Below are positions 9,491 through 18,384 of a stretch of 63,946 nucleotides of DNA, in pieces. The position numbers and the translations under genes were made by a program. The stretch comes from Saprospiraceae bacterium. GTDB lineage: Bacteria; Bacteroidota; Bacteroidia; Chitinophagales; Saprospiraceae. How positions within the stretch are numbered: the first letter of the stretch is position 1; each line of letters starts with the position of its first letter. Below the pieces are notes generated by a model, which saw only the letters and a list, made by a program, of their open reading frames with translations, was not told the DNA's origin and ran no database searches. Where the stretch lies: positions 105,934-169,879 of the forward strand of contig JABSSL010000005.1 in assembly GCA_013214355.1 (NCBI GenBank), given 5' to 3'.

Positions 9491-12400
9491 TTACCTTACC
9501 TGAATCATTCTAAGCCTCTCATTATTAGGAGCGACCAAAATCCTTTTGCCTTTCTCCGTGTTGATCCATTGCATCCGCTTTACATCATAAGGCAAATACA
9601 AACCACTTTCGTGGGCCGGTATCGCCGAAAAGGCACCTTTACCATTCCCCAATAGTAAAGCCCCTACCCCAGCATCATTCCTTGGGGTTTCTACTTCGGA
9701 AGCAAATAGGTTACCAGCCGTAATTGCATCCAAATGACCATCCCCATTAAAGTCATCAAGCAGGAAGCTATTGATTGCAGAAAATTGGGCTTCGATTGGC
9801 AGCGCGTGTACCTCAAAGCGTCCATTACCCAGGTTTTCAATGTAGGAGGAGGCAAAATCAGTCACCTTATAGTTGAGCGATTTCTCTAGGGATGATTCAC
9901 CGTAGATCTCAGATAAATTGGCTTGTCCAAAAAGGTCATAAGTTGGAAACCTATCCTTAATGAAGGGCATTTGCTCAGCCGAACACTGGCGCCCTCGTAC
10001 AGGATATAGCTCATTTTCCTCAAAATATCCTAGAACAATATCGAGGCTTCCATTCTCGTCAAAGTCGTTCAGATATACCTCAAAGGGCTCCGCCGCCGAT
10101 GCTTTGTATTTGTAGTTGAGTCCCAAGTTCCCAACCAAAAAATCTTGATCACCATCTCCATCCATATCAGCCGACTCGATGCTGAACCACCAGCCAACTT
10201 TGTCTTCTAGACCTGTGTCTTCAGCCAGTGTGAATTGACTGCCTGTATTTTCCAGAATGGTTATGGGCATCCATTCACCAGTCAAAACCAAATCCATATC
10301 TTGATCCTGATCATAATCACACCAAACCGCATCGGTGATCATACCGATTTCCTTTAAGGCCGGAGCTAGTTCATGCGTAACATCCTCAAAAGTGCCGTCT
10401 CCCCGATTCCTCAGGAGATCGCTATTCGCGGGCTTAGGATATGATCGCGGCTGCATCCGCCCCCCTACAAAAAGATCTAGGTTACCGTCACCATCAAAAT
10501 CAAAAGGTCGGACGACGCCTCCACTGGTAAAACAATTGGGCAAAGCGCCTTCTTTATAGCTAAAACCACCTTGACCATCATTTAAGTAAAGTCGGTCAGC
10601 ATACTCCTGTGCTCCGGCAGCAAACTCATTCCCACCACTGACTACATACAAATCTTGATCACCATCCTGATCAGCATCGAAAAAGATAGCGTCGATATCT
10701 TCATTGGCCAGGTGTGCAGCAAATGTATCTTCCTGCTTCTTTTTGAGGGAACCATCACTCTTTTGCACGTATAATTGGCCGGGAAGGCCAGCCGCACCTC
10801 CCAGAAAAAAATCTGTAAGCCCATCACCATTAACATCAGTCGTTGCCAAAGCTGGGCCCCAGTTTGACATCTTATGCGGCAGCAGAACTTCGTGATCAAA
10901 GTCGTCGAATTCATTTTCGACGTGCTTAGCATCCAGCGCTATGTCCGTTGTAATATCCGTAAAAAGATATTGCTGTTCCCGCGCTTTGGAGACTGGCTGC
11001 GTAGCTTTATCATAGGATAGTACAAGGAGTTGATTAGCTGTAATCTTAGTTTCCACGGTTACTTTCCCATCAGGCCAGGTGACCTCGATGGAGTCTATTA
11101 GCGAATGATTAGCCAATCCTACACTAATAATTGGATCCACTGAGGATTGGAAGCCACGAGTCAAATGTGCCTCATAATACTGCACAAGCTCGCCCGCTTT
11201 GACTTTCACCTTGGCACCAATTCCTAAGCTGTTTTTATTAGAACCCAGTAGTTTGAGGCGTATGTAATTCGTCTTTTCCTGCTCTATGGTGTTGTTCCGA
11301 AAAAGGTAGGCAGGTTCATCAATATTATTAATAACAAGATCTAGATCACCATCATTATCTAGATCTCCATAGGCAGCCCCATTGGAAAAAGCTTTGTGAT
11401 CAAAGTTCCAGGCCTCATTCATTTTTGAAAACGTATAGTTCCCATTATTACGAAAAACGTAATTCTCTATTTTAGTAATGGGGGCAGCCTCCAGCAAGGA
11501 CCTGAATAACTCGGCATTTGTAATTTCACCCGTCTTAAAAGCTTTGATCTTTTTCTTTTCAAAGGATAGGTAATCTTTATTGGAAATATCCTTCTTATAA
11601 CCGTTTGTGATGACTAGGTCTTTGTTGCCATCCAGGTCTAAATCCACAAAGAGTGGAGCCCAGCTCCAGTCGGTATTAGAAACACCGGCGAGCTTGGAGA
11701 TATTACTAAAATGTCCATTTCCCCGATTTAGCTGCAGGGCATTATGCATGTACTGGTAGTGAAAACCGTCCTGAACAGCATAGTAAAATATAGAACGGTC
11801 CATCGGTCTCATGGTGGTTTTTTGACGATAATTGTCTTCCGCCACCATATCTACAGAGATGATATCTGTCCAGCCGTCATTATTAAAATCAGCCATATCG
11901 GTTCCCATCGAGAACTGGGATATTTGAGGGAAAGCCTCCTTTACCACATCACGGAAACTACCATCTCCATTGTTGAGATAGCAATAGTCGTGTTCGATGA
12001 AGTCATTGGAAACGTAGATATCTGGCCAACCATCATTATTGATATCGCCAATGGAAACACCTAAACCATAGCCTAATGGGTTGGTATAAAATCCCGCAAT
12101 TAGGCTAGCATCACGGTAAGTCCCATTATCATTTCGATAGAGTTTATCCCCTACGTTAGAATCATAAGCGCTACGCACCTCACTGGGCTTAAAATCATTG
12201 ATCGGCTGGGTATTATGATTTAGAATGAACAAATCAAGATCACCATCACGATCGTAATCAAAAAAAGCGGCTTGCGTCGCATAACCAGTATCCGCAATAC
12301 CGTATTCAGCAGCGCGTTCAGAAAAGGTACCATCTTGATTATTGACAAATAATTGATTGGCGCGATATTCAGTCGGTAAGTTACCAGAGAGACACACGTA

Positions 12401-12775
12401 GATATCCAACCAACCGTCATTGTTGATATCAACCATCGTTACTCCCGTGTTCCAGCCTCGGGTACCAGCCGTACCTGATGATTCTGTGATATCCTCGAAT
12501 TGAAAATTTCCTTTGTTTAAGAAAAGTCGATTAGGAACAAGATTACCGGTCAGGTAAACATCCGCCAAGCCATCATTATTGATATCACCAATGGCTACTC
12601 CCCCACCATTGTGAAAGTACTCATAGGTAATGATATTAATCTTTTCGTTTTCAATGATTTTGTTGTTAAACGTTATATGGGGTTTGGAGGAAGGAAGTTT
12701 AGTAAAAAGGGAGGATTGCGCCTGGACGGTCAACACCCCAAGCAAGGCAATCAAAAAGTGCAGTAGTCGGTTCAT
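9491..12775 (-). CDS. Large secreted FG-GAP/VCBS and ASPIC/UnbV protein (CRTAC1-like), paralogue 2
   Basis: The start is taken as the ATG at 12775, which gives signal peptide MNRLLHFLIALLGVLTVQAQ; an in-frame ATG at 12784 would only add MDV. The architecture matches the neighbouring paralogue: an N-terminal FG-GAP propeller (DINNDGLADVYLTGN, DINNDGWLDIYV, DYDRDGDLDLFIL, DINNDGWPDIYVSNDF), a UnbV domain near 510-590 (IGAKVKVKAGELVQYYEA, IDSIEVTWPDGK), and a second propeller (DVNGDGLTDFFLGG, DADQDGDQDLYVVSGG, DFDGDGNLDLFVGG). The two genes are clearly related but diverged, so the duplication is not recent. It starts 216 bases after the SusD gene, with a strong hairpin at 12877-12914 in the gap. 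The role is presumably at the cell surface with SusCD; the substrate is unknown. Confidence 0.85.
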   Translation of the reverse strand: MNRLLHFLIALLGVLTVQAQSSLFTKLPSSKPHITFNNKIIENEKINIITYEYFHNGGGVAIGDINNDGLADVYLTGNLVPNRLFLNKGNFQFEDITESSGTAGTRGWNTGVTMVDINNDGWLDIYVCLSGNLPTEYRANQLFVNNQDGTFSERAAEYGIADTGYATQAAFFDYDRDGDLDLFILNHNTQPINDFKPSEVRSAYDSNVGDKLYRNDNGTYRDASLIAGFYTNPLGYGLGVSIGDINNDGWPDIYVSNDFIEHDYCYLNNGDGSFRDVVKEAFPQISQFSMGTDMADFNNDGWTDIISVDMVAEDNYRQKTTMRPMDRSIFYYAVQDGFHYQYMHNALQLNRGNGHFSNISKLAGVSNTDWSWAPLFVDLDLDGNKDLVITNGYKKDISNKDYLSFEKKKIKAFKTGEITNAELFRSLLEAAPITKIENYVFRNNGNYTFSKMNEAWNFDHKAFSNGAAYGDLDNDGDLDLVINNIDEPAYLFRNNTIEQEKTNYIRLKLLGSNKNSLGIGAKVKVKAGELVQYYEAHLTRGFQSSVDPIISVGLANHSLIDSIEVTWPDGKVTVETKITANQLLVLSYDKATQPVSKAREQQYLFTDITTDIALDAKHVENEFDDFDHEVLLPHKMSNWGPALATTDVNGDGLTDFFLGGAAGLPGQLYVQKSDGSLKKKQEDTFAAHLANEDIDAIFFDADQDGDQDLYVVSGGNEFAAGAQEYADRLYLNDGQGGFSYKEGALPNCFTSGGVVRPFDFDGDGNLDLFVGGRMQPRSYPKPANSDLLRNRGDGTFEDVTHELAPALKEIGMITDAVWCDYDQDQDMDLVLTGEWMPITILENTGSQFTLAEDTGLEDKVGWWFSIESADMDGDGDQDFLVGNLGLNYKYKASAAEPFEVYLNDFDENGSLDIVLGYFEENELYPVRGRQCSAEQMPFIKDRFPTYDLFGQANLSEIYGESSLEKSLNYKVTDFASSYIENLGNGRFEVHALPIEAQFSAINSFLLDDFNGDGHLDAITAGNLFASEVETPRNDAGVGALLLGNGKGAFSAIPAHESGLYLPYDVKRMQWINTEKGKRILVAPNNERLRMIQVR

Positions 12776-12876
12776 AACATCCATATCAGGTCTATTTGGA
12801 AAGTATTGCTACTAAATGTAACACCACTAATCACAGTTTGGGATATTTTTCGGTCTTCTTCCTGTCAAATAATTAC

Positions 12877-12914
12877 AGATGCGGACTTTCACCGTTCTAG
12901 GAAAGTCCGCATCT
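12877..12914 (-). terminator. Perfect 14-bp hairpin downstream of the SusD gene
   Basis: The arms AGATGCGGACTTTC and GAAAGTCCGCATCT pair perfectly around a 10-base loop. The hairpin lies 77 bases past the SusD stop and about 100 bases before the next UnbV start. On the minus strand the stem is followed by GTAATTATTTG, a weak U tract. It may therefore be a partial terminator or an mRNA 3'-end stabiliser that sets SusCD expression above UnbV. Confidence 0.6.
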
Positions 12915-12991
12915 ACTTGAAAATACTTGGTTCTTGAGAGGCCTAGTCAAGATTCCCGACTATAATCCCCTATCTGAACCTCCGGTATAGC

Positions 12992-14518
12992 TTACTGGTC
13001 CCACCAAACGCGTGAGGTATAGGTATCTCCATTAGGTAGCTTGCTCACGGCATTGTCATAATTGGCAGGATTCAATAGAGGCTCATCATTACTGTAAGTT
13101 AAACGGCGAGGAATAGTTCCTCCAGTATCACCCAGGTTCTGTCCTGGATCCAGTACGGGATACCCCGTACGGCGCCACTCAGAAAAGGCCTCATCTTCCT
13201 GATCAAGTGCAAAGGCTTGCCACTTCTCAACCATGATTTGCTCCAGTTTTTCATCAAAGGAACCGGTCAGTGTACCATTAGCAGTTACGTAATCGTCAAT
13301 GTCCTGCTGGGTAATGCCAAAATTGAGAAAATCTCCACGGGAGAGCGCCGCACGAATCCCTTCTTCAAAGAAAGTCTGGGCATCAGCTTCTGTTCCTCCC
13401 CAGCCCCTGAGAGCTGCTTCAGCCTTAGCAAAGGATACTTCGGCATAACTCATGGAAGTTTGCCCACGCGTGGTCGTAGGACCAGCAAATAGTACTCCAT
13501 TCGGACGAGAATAAAAGTCCAGATTAGCATTAACATCGGCGTACTGTGCATCTGAAAGGGCTGGCGATACACCTCGATATTCTAAATCCCCACCAGCAGC
13601 CACAGAGCGAGGCGTTGGTGCTGCTATAATCGGTAAACGAGGATCATTTTTATCGATCATCGTTTGGATAAAAGCTTCCCCTAAGAAAGGGGCATCGGCC
13701 GGAGACCGTATGAGCAATTCCGCAGCACGGTGCATATCGCTAAATACAGTACCACTATTTTCCGTAGGCAAAACAGCATCGTCGTCATTGCTAGATGGCA
13801 AAAGTCCGCTATTCATCACTGCCGTAGCTTGAGCCTGGGCCGTACCTGGGTCAACCTTACTTAAGCGCAAGGCAATGCGAAGTCTCAAGGCATTACCAAA
13901 TTTGATCCACTTTTCAGGATCACCCTGAAAAAATAGGTCAGCTGAACCAAAGAAAGCTCCATCGTTCGGGTCTAGACTATTGACAGCATCCTCTAATCGT
14001 TGAGCTAGGTCCGCATAGATCTGTTGTTGTGCATCATAAGACGGAGTAAGATCTGCTCCTCCTTGTAATGCTCCGAAATAAGGAACATCTCCGACCATAT
14101 CTGTCAAACAAATCCAATTAAGGATCTCCATAATCTCGAAGATCGCAATCTTCTGGGTGGCAATGTTGGGTGCGTCCTGGGCTTCTGCTAGTTCTTTCCC
14201 TTTACGCGCATTGTTCATATTACCATACATATTGTTCCAGAAGTCATCATTGTAATTTAGGATATCTTGGTAGTGCGCTGTAGTAAAACCTTGGTTGTGG
14301 TTCCCGTAGTGCTGAATCCATGCCCCCCACTGGAGGATTTGATTGGTCCAAGAGTTACCCTTCTCGCGAACTGAACGGTACTGCACATGAGAAAGGGAGA
14401 ACTCTGAGGGAACAGCCGCTGGACGAGTAGGCGGGGTGTTGATCTCCTCGAAATCACCCGTACAGGCCGGAAATATCAAGAAAGTTAAGAGAATATATTG
14501 CAAAAATTTATTTCTCAT
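12992..14518 (-). CDS. SusD/RagB-like outer-membrane lipoprotein
   Basis: The 508-residue protein has a lipoprotein signal (MRNKFLQYILLTFLIFPAC, lipid-carrying Cys19), then a helical TPR-like core typical of the SusD-like 2 group. It has NQILQWGAWIQHYGNHNQG near the N-terminus, WICLTDMVGDVPYFGALQGG in the middle, and KLEQIMVEKWQAFALDQEDE near the C-terminus. SusD proteins sit as lids on SusC transporters and capture oligosaccharides or peptides. It begins 38 bases after the SusC stop, so the two are almost certainly one transcript. The ligand cannot be predicted from sequence. Confidence 0.93.
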   Translation of the reverse strand: MRNKFLQYILLTFLIFPACTGDFEEINTPPTRPAAVPSEFSLSHVQYRSVREKGNSWTNQILQWGAWIQHYGNHNQGFTTAHYQDILNYNDDFWNNMYGNMNNARKGKELAEAQDAPNIATQKIAIFEIMEILNWICLTDMVGDVPYFGALQGGADLTPSYDAQQQIYADLAQRLEDAVNSLDPNDGAFFGSADLFFQGDPEKWIKFGNALRLRIALRLSKVDPGTAQAQATAVMNSGLLPSSNDDDAVLPTENSGTVFSDMHRAAELLIRSPADAPFLGEAFIQTMIDKNDPRLPIIAAPTPRSVAAGGDLEYRGVSPALSDAQYADVNANLDFYSRPNGVLFAGPTTTRGQTSMSYAEVSFAKAEAALRGWGGTEADAQTFFEEGIRAALSRGDFLNFGITQQDIDDYVTANGTLTGSFDEKLEQIMVEKWQAFALDQEDEAFSEWRRTGYPVLDPGQNLGDTGGTIPRRLTYSNDEPLLNPANYDNAVSKLPNGDTYTSRVWWDQ

Positions 14519-14556
14519 TGTCGTTTTGTTTTAAGCATAAAATTTAAGAAGGCTTT

Positions 14557-17500
14557 CTAGAAACCAATATTCAAATCAAACCCAAAGGTTCTGGCTATTG
14601 GGAAAGAGTTGTTCTCGATCCCCAATCCTACACCTGAACCACCACCGGCTGTATTACGGTTAAAGATGTAAGCGTCAGGAGCTACGCCTGGAACATTATT
14701 CTGTAGATAGCCAAGATTTCTGCCTACCAATGAGAGTCGAAGCGAACGAATCGGCAATTTATCTACTACTGATTTCGGGAACGTATAGCCTAGCACTATC
14801 TCTCGAATAGCCACGTAGCTACCATCGTATACAAACTCCTCCGTAATCGCCTGTGTAGACCCAGGAACAGCATTTAGCCAGTACTCTTGGGCAGTTACCG
14901 CAGTAGTATTCTGCTGACCAGTGGGCACCCAAGAACCATCTGCATCTTGGTTAGCTACAATACCTTCTGCCACAAGGCCGCCCTCACGGAAATCCTCTGT
15001 CCAAGCTCCTGTACCGTACAAGGTCATATACATATTACTTTGGCTGTAGATATCAGCCCCTTGGCTGATGTCCAAGAGGATGCTGAGGCTAAGATTCCGG
15101 TAAGAGAATGAGTTGCGCAGGCCACCAGTCCAGTCTGGCAATGCATTTCCTACTAGTCTTCGACCCGATTGTCTGATTGGCAATCCTGTACTTGCATCAA
15201 TCAATCGATTTCCATCGTCGTCGCGCAAATAGAAGTTACGGGAATAGATGTTACCAAACAGATCACCCACATCGGCGAACACATCAGCATTACGATCTGC
15301 TGCCCCTGTTCTCAAACGTTCGATATCATCGGTAAGCGCAACCACCTCTGAGACATTTCTGGCAAAGTTAAATGACACTTCCCAATTCAGTCCTCTTGCG
15401 GAGCGCAGTGGTGAGCCTGTTATCAAGAACTCAAAACCACGGTTGTCAATCTGACCAGCGTTAATCAGTTGGGTTCCAAATCCTGAAGCCCTGGAAACGG
15501 CTGCACTGAGGATCTGATTTTCAGTAGCTGCATTGTAGTAAGTCGCATCCAAGCTCAAACGTCCTTTGAAGAAACTAGCCTCCAAACCGAATTCAATTGA
15601 TTCCGTTAACTCATTCTGAAGGTCCTCAAAGGGAATTCGGTTCGTGAATGAGGCAGTCGTAAAGCTTCGGAAGGCACCTAAGCCATAAGTACCAAAAATC
15701 TGGTACGGATTACCAGAGTTACCCGCTTGTGCCCAAGATCCTCTGATTTTCAAGAAAGAGAAAGACTGAGGCAGATCGAGTACCTCAGACAGCACGGCAC
15801 TTACACTGACCGAAGGATAGAAAAACGACCAGTTGTCTGGACTAAGGGTAGAAGACCAGTCATTCCGCGCCGTCCAGTCTATATAGTAGGCGTTCTTATA
15901 AGAGAACTGCCCAAAGGCATACAAAGAGTTGATTCTCGAATTATTAAGACCAAAATTACTATTCCGGGAAGGTCTGATGGTGTTGTTTACCACTGGCAAA
16001 CCTGGGAAATTGAAGGTATTACCACTGAATCCTACTCGGCGGATTTCCAATTCCTGCGCATTACCTCCAAAGCTTAAAGAGAAGCCCAAGTCATCAGTGA
16101 TATTTCGGTTGGCAGTTAGAAGGAAATCTGCATTGGTCTCACGTACGCGGTTCACGCGTTCACCAACGCTACCTACAGGTTGTACCCGAGTACCTACTTC
16201 CTGCCATTCTAGGATCTGATCCGTGTATGAATCATTACCGATACGAGCACTCAATGAAAGCCAATCAGTAATATCATAGGTCAACTTGGCAAAACTGATG
16301 GTACGATCCCGTGTATCCTCATTACGAGTATTGTTAACTGACCAGTATGGATTACCCGTAAAGGTACCACTCGACCAATGTCGCTCGTAACCAGGCGTCA
16401 AAGCACCACCAGACAAGCCGACTAATTGATCCAATTCGTCAGCAGTAATAGCGAATTTCTCAATGGAAGAAAGTGGAACATCACGCGGGATGTAGCGGAG
16501 TGCGTACATCACATTCTGCTGCTCATCAGCTAGGTTAGGGCGGTTGAAGGATTCCTGCCGGACATAGGTCAACTTTGCGTCCAGTGTAAATTTCTCAGAT
16601 AATTTAGCACCAACACGTAGTGTACCATTGTAGCGTTTCAAAGTATTGGTGGGCAACATACCCTGGTTGTCCATGAAAGTACCCGTTAGGGCATAATTCA
16701 AAGCATCTGTACCTCCTCTAACACTCAGCGTGTTAGTCCAGGTTTGCTGGTTTTGTAGAAAGTCCCTAGCATTATCTGGCTGAGGAGAAAAAGTACGTAA
16801 ATTACCAAATACATCATAGTATTGTTGACCATCCATACGTGGTCCCCAAGATGGAGGTCCCTCTGGTGCGCCACCAGTAGGTGCGGGAAAACCTTGCGGA
16901 GTACCACTAGTAGATCCATCATTAGCTACGATAGAGCCATCCGCTTGACGAAAATGGGTAAATTCGCCGTTAAGTCCCTGACCATAAGTGTTTTGGAATT
17001 CAGGAAAAATAGCCGGAGTACCTACTGTGAAGTTACTAGAGAAATTCACTTCTGTACGTCCTACTCCAGCACCGGTCTTGGTGTTGATAAGAATAACACC
17101 ATTCGCACCACGCTGACCATAAAGTGCTGCTGCATTAGGACCTTTAAGAACAGATACCGATTCAATATCATCCGGATTGATATTAGAAATACCGTCTCCG
17201 AAATCACGACCACCCCAAGCACCTGCCGAACCAAGAACATTGTTGTCAATCACAACACCATCCACTACGTAAAGGGGTTGGTTGTTGCCGGTTAAGGAAG
17301 CGTTACCTCGAATAATAACCCGGGTAGATCCACCAGGTCCCGAGGCTCCCTGGTTGATATTCACCCCCGCTACGCGTCCCTGCAGGGCGTTCAAAGCATT
17401 GGTTTCCCTTGCTACATTGATATCATCGCCGCTCACCTCAGTAACCGAATACCCTAGGGCCTTTTTTTCGCGACTTACCCCCAAGGCTGTAACGACTACC

Positions 17501-17808
17501 TCATCCAATTGTGCAATGCTTTCTTCTAGCACCACATCTATGACATTGGAGGCAGTAAGGGTTATTTCCTTTTCGGTAAAACCGGTATATCGGAATATCA
17601 ATACGTTGAGTCCCTCCGGTACGTCAAGTGAATAATTACCGTCAATATCAGTCACCGTACCGGTGCCAGTACTTTTTATCAAGACGGTTGCACCTACTAA
17701 TGCTTCACCGTCCGATGCAGTGACGGTACCTCTTATTTGTCTTTGTCCGAAGGCTGTAAGCCCCATCAACAGACATACAAGTAAGAGTAAGTTGGTTTTC
17801 ATTTTCAT
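14557..17808 (-). CDS. SusC/RagA-family TonB-dependent outer-membrane transporter
   Basis: The start is placed at the ATG at 17808 (or the ATG at 17802), where signal peptide MKTNLLLLVCLLMGLTAFGQ begins; a longer frame upstream is leader sequence. The product of about 1083 residues has a carboxypeptidase-regulatory-like domain (IRGTVTASDGEALVGATV), then a plug with LNALQGRVAGVNI, TRVIIRGNASL and the SusC signature LYVVDGV, then a 22-strand barrel ending in an aromatic residue (FDLNIGF). There is no STN domain, so regulation through an anti-sigma factor is unlikely. It is the first gene of the SusCD-UnbV cluster and is preceded by a consensus promoter and a long leader. It imports a large ligand using TonB energy; the ligand is unknown. 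Confidence 0.95.
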   Translation of the reverse strand: MKMKTNLLLLVCLLMGLTAFGQRQIRGTVTASDGEALVGATVLIKSTGTGTVTDIDGNYSLDVPEGLNVLIFRYTGFTEKEITLTASNVIDVVLEESIAQLDEVVVTALGVSREKKALGYSVTEVSGDDINVARETNALNALQGRVAGVNINQGASGPGGSTRVIIRGNASLTGNNQPLYVVDGVVIDNNVLGSAGAWGGRDFGDGISNINPDDIESVSVLKGPNAAALYGQRGANGVILINTKTGAGVGRTEVNFSSNFTVGTPAIFPEFQNTYGQGLNGEFTHFRQADGSIVANDGSTSGTPQGFPAPTGGAPEGPPSWGPRMDGQQYYDVFGNLRTFSPQPDNARDFLQNQQTWTNTLSVRGGTDALNYALTGTFMDNQGMLPTNTLKRYNGTLRVGAKLSEKFTLDAKLTYVRQESFNRPNLADEQQNVMYALRYIPRDVPLSSIEKFAITADELDQLVGLSGGALTPGYERHWSSGTFTGNPYWSVNNTRNEDTRDRTISFAKLTYDITDWLSLSARIGNDSYTDQILEWQEVGTRVQPVGSVGERVNRVRETNADFLLTANRNITDDLGFSLSFGGNAQELEIRRVGFSGNTFNFPGLPVVNNTIRPSRNSNFGLNNSRINSLYAFGQFSYKNAYYIDWTARNDWSSTLSPDNWSFFYPSVSVSAVLSEVLDLPQSFSFLKIRGSWAQAGNSGNPYQIFGTYGLGAFRSFTTASFTNRIPFEDLQNELTESIEFGLEASFFKGRLSLDATYYNAATENQILSAAVSRASGFGTQLINAGQIDNRGFEFLITGSPLRSARGLNWEVSFNFARNVSEVVALTDDIERLRTGAADRNADVFADVGDLFGNIYSRNFYLRDDDGNRLIDASTGLPIRQSGRRLVGNALPDWTGGLRNSFSYRNLSLSILLDISQGADIYSQSNMYMTLYGTGAWTEDFREGGLVAEGIVANQDADGSWVPTGQQNTTAVTAQEYWLNAVPGSTQAITEEFVYDGSYVAIREIVLGYTFPKSVVDKLPIRSLRLSLVGRNLGYLQNNVPGVAPDAYIFNRNTAGGGSGVGLGIENNSFPIARTFGFDLNIGF

Positions 17809-18131
17809 AAATAAAAATTTAACAGTGTAGATCTTAAATAAAGTATTGATCACTAATTCTGAAGGAGTTTCTTTTCTGTTTTCATCTGGCAAAACTCTCT
17901 TGATTAGCTATATAAATACACGGCAATGACAGGCATACCGACTGTGATCGATCGCAAATACTGTTAAAATCTTATTGTGAATCAATATTCAGATGATGGT
18001 CCTGAAGCTCTTACATGAGGACACAGAATATTTGTTCCTTGCCTTATAGACATAAGTCCGCAAGGAAAGACTAGTAGCTTTTAAAGGAAATTTTAGTTGG
18101 AAAGCGTTGTTAGCGTGCGTTAATACGCTGC
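17809..18131 (-). other. Long 5' leader of the SusC gene
   Basis: About 320 bases separate the predicted -7 box (18132-18139) from the SusC start. A weak frame continuous with SusC (MPDENRKETPSEL...) exists in the last 84 bases but has no signal-peptide logic. The stretch holds one strong hairpin at 18035-18067 and no other gene I can support. Long leaders of SusC genes are known sites of post-transcriptional control in Bacteroides; that it acts so here is inference. Confidence 0.4.
18035..18067 (-). promoter_or_regulatory. Hairpin inside the SusC leader
   Basis: The outer arms TTCCTTGC and GCAAGGAA pair over 8 bp and the inner arms CTTAT and ATAAG over 5 bp, with a 4-base loop and a 3-base bulge on one side. 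It lies in the transcribed leader of SusC. There is no U tract next to it, so it is not a simple terminator. Confidence 0.4.
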
Positions 18132-18162
18132 CAAAGGTATAGTTTTATGGAAAAATTCCAAA
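18132..18162 (-). promoter_or_regulatory. Bacteroidota consensus promoter for the SusC operon
   Basis: On the minus strand the sequence reads TTTG (18162-18159), a 19-base spacer, then TACCTTTG (18139-18132). This is an exact match to the Bacteroidota housekeeping promoter TTTG-N19-TAnnTTTG. The expected transcription start is near 18125. Confidence 0.7.
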
Positions 18163-18314
18163 AAAAAAGCAAAAAATCAAGTTCATCGTGAGCAGAGACG
18201 ACATTTAGTTAGGATAAAAAAGGAACCTGCCTTGGAGAATAGATCACCTAATACATTGTATAATACAGTCAACCCATTCATAACGTAGATAGGGATTGAC
18301 TGCAGCCATTTTCC

Positions 18315-18352
18315 AGGTACTTTTGTAATCATCAAAAAGTACCTACCTTTTG
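18315..18352 (+). promoter_or_regulatory. Dyad overlapping a promoter-like sequence before the esterase gene
   Basis: A perfect 10-bp inverted repeat (AGGTACTTTT, 10-base spacer, AAAAGTACCT) spans 18315-18344. It overlaps TTTG at 18322-18325, which stands 18 bases before TACCTTTTG at 18344-18352, one base away from the -7 consensus. The ATG of the esterase follows 32 bases later. An operator covering the -33 box is a reasonable reading. Confidence 0.4.
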
Positions 18353-18384
18353 CCAAAGACTGAGCCACAAATATTCAACGAATA

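Noticed and set aside
6063-12775. Recent tandem duplication or DNA repeat
   Set aside because: The two proteins share architecture but differ strongly in sequence; the similarity is at the protein level only.
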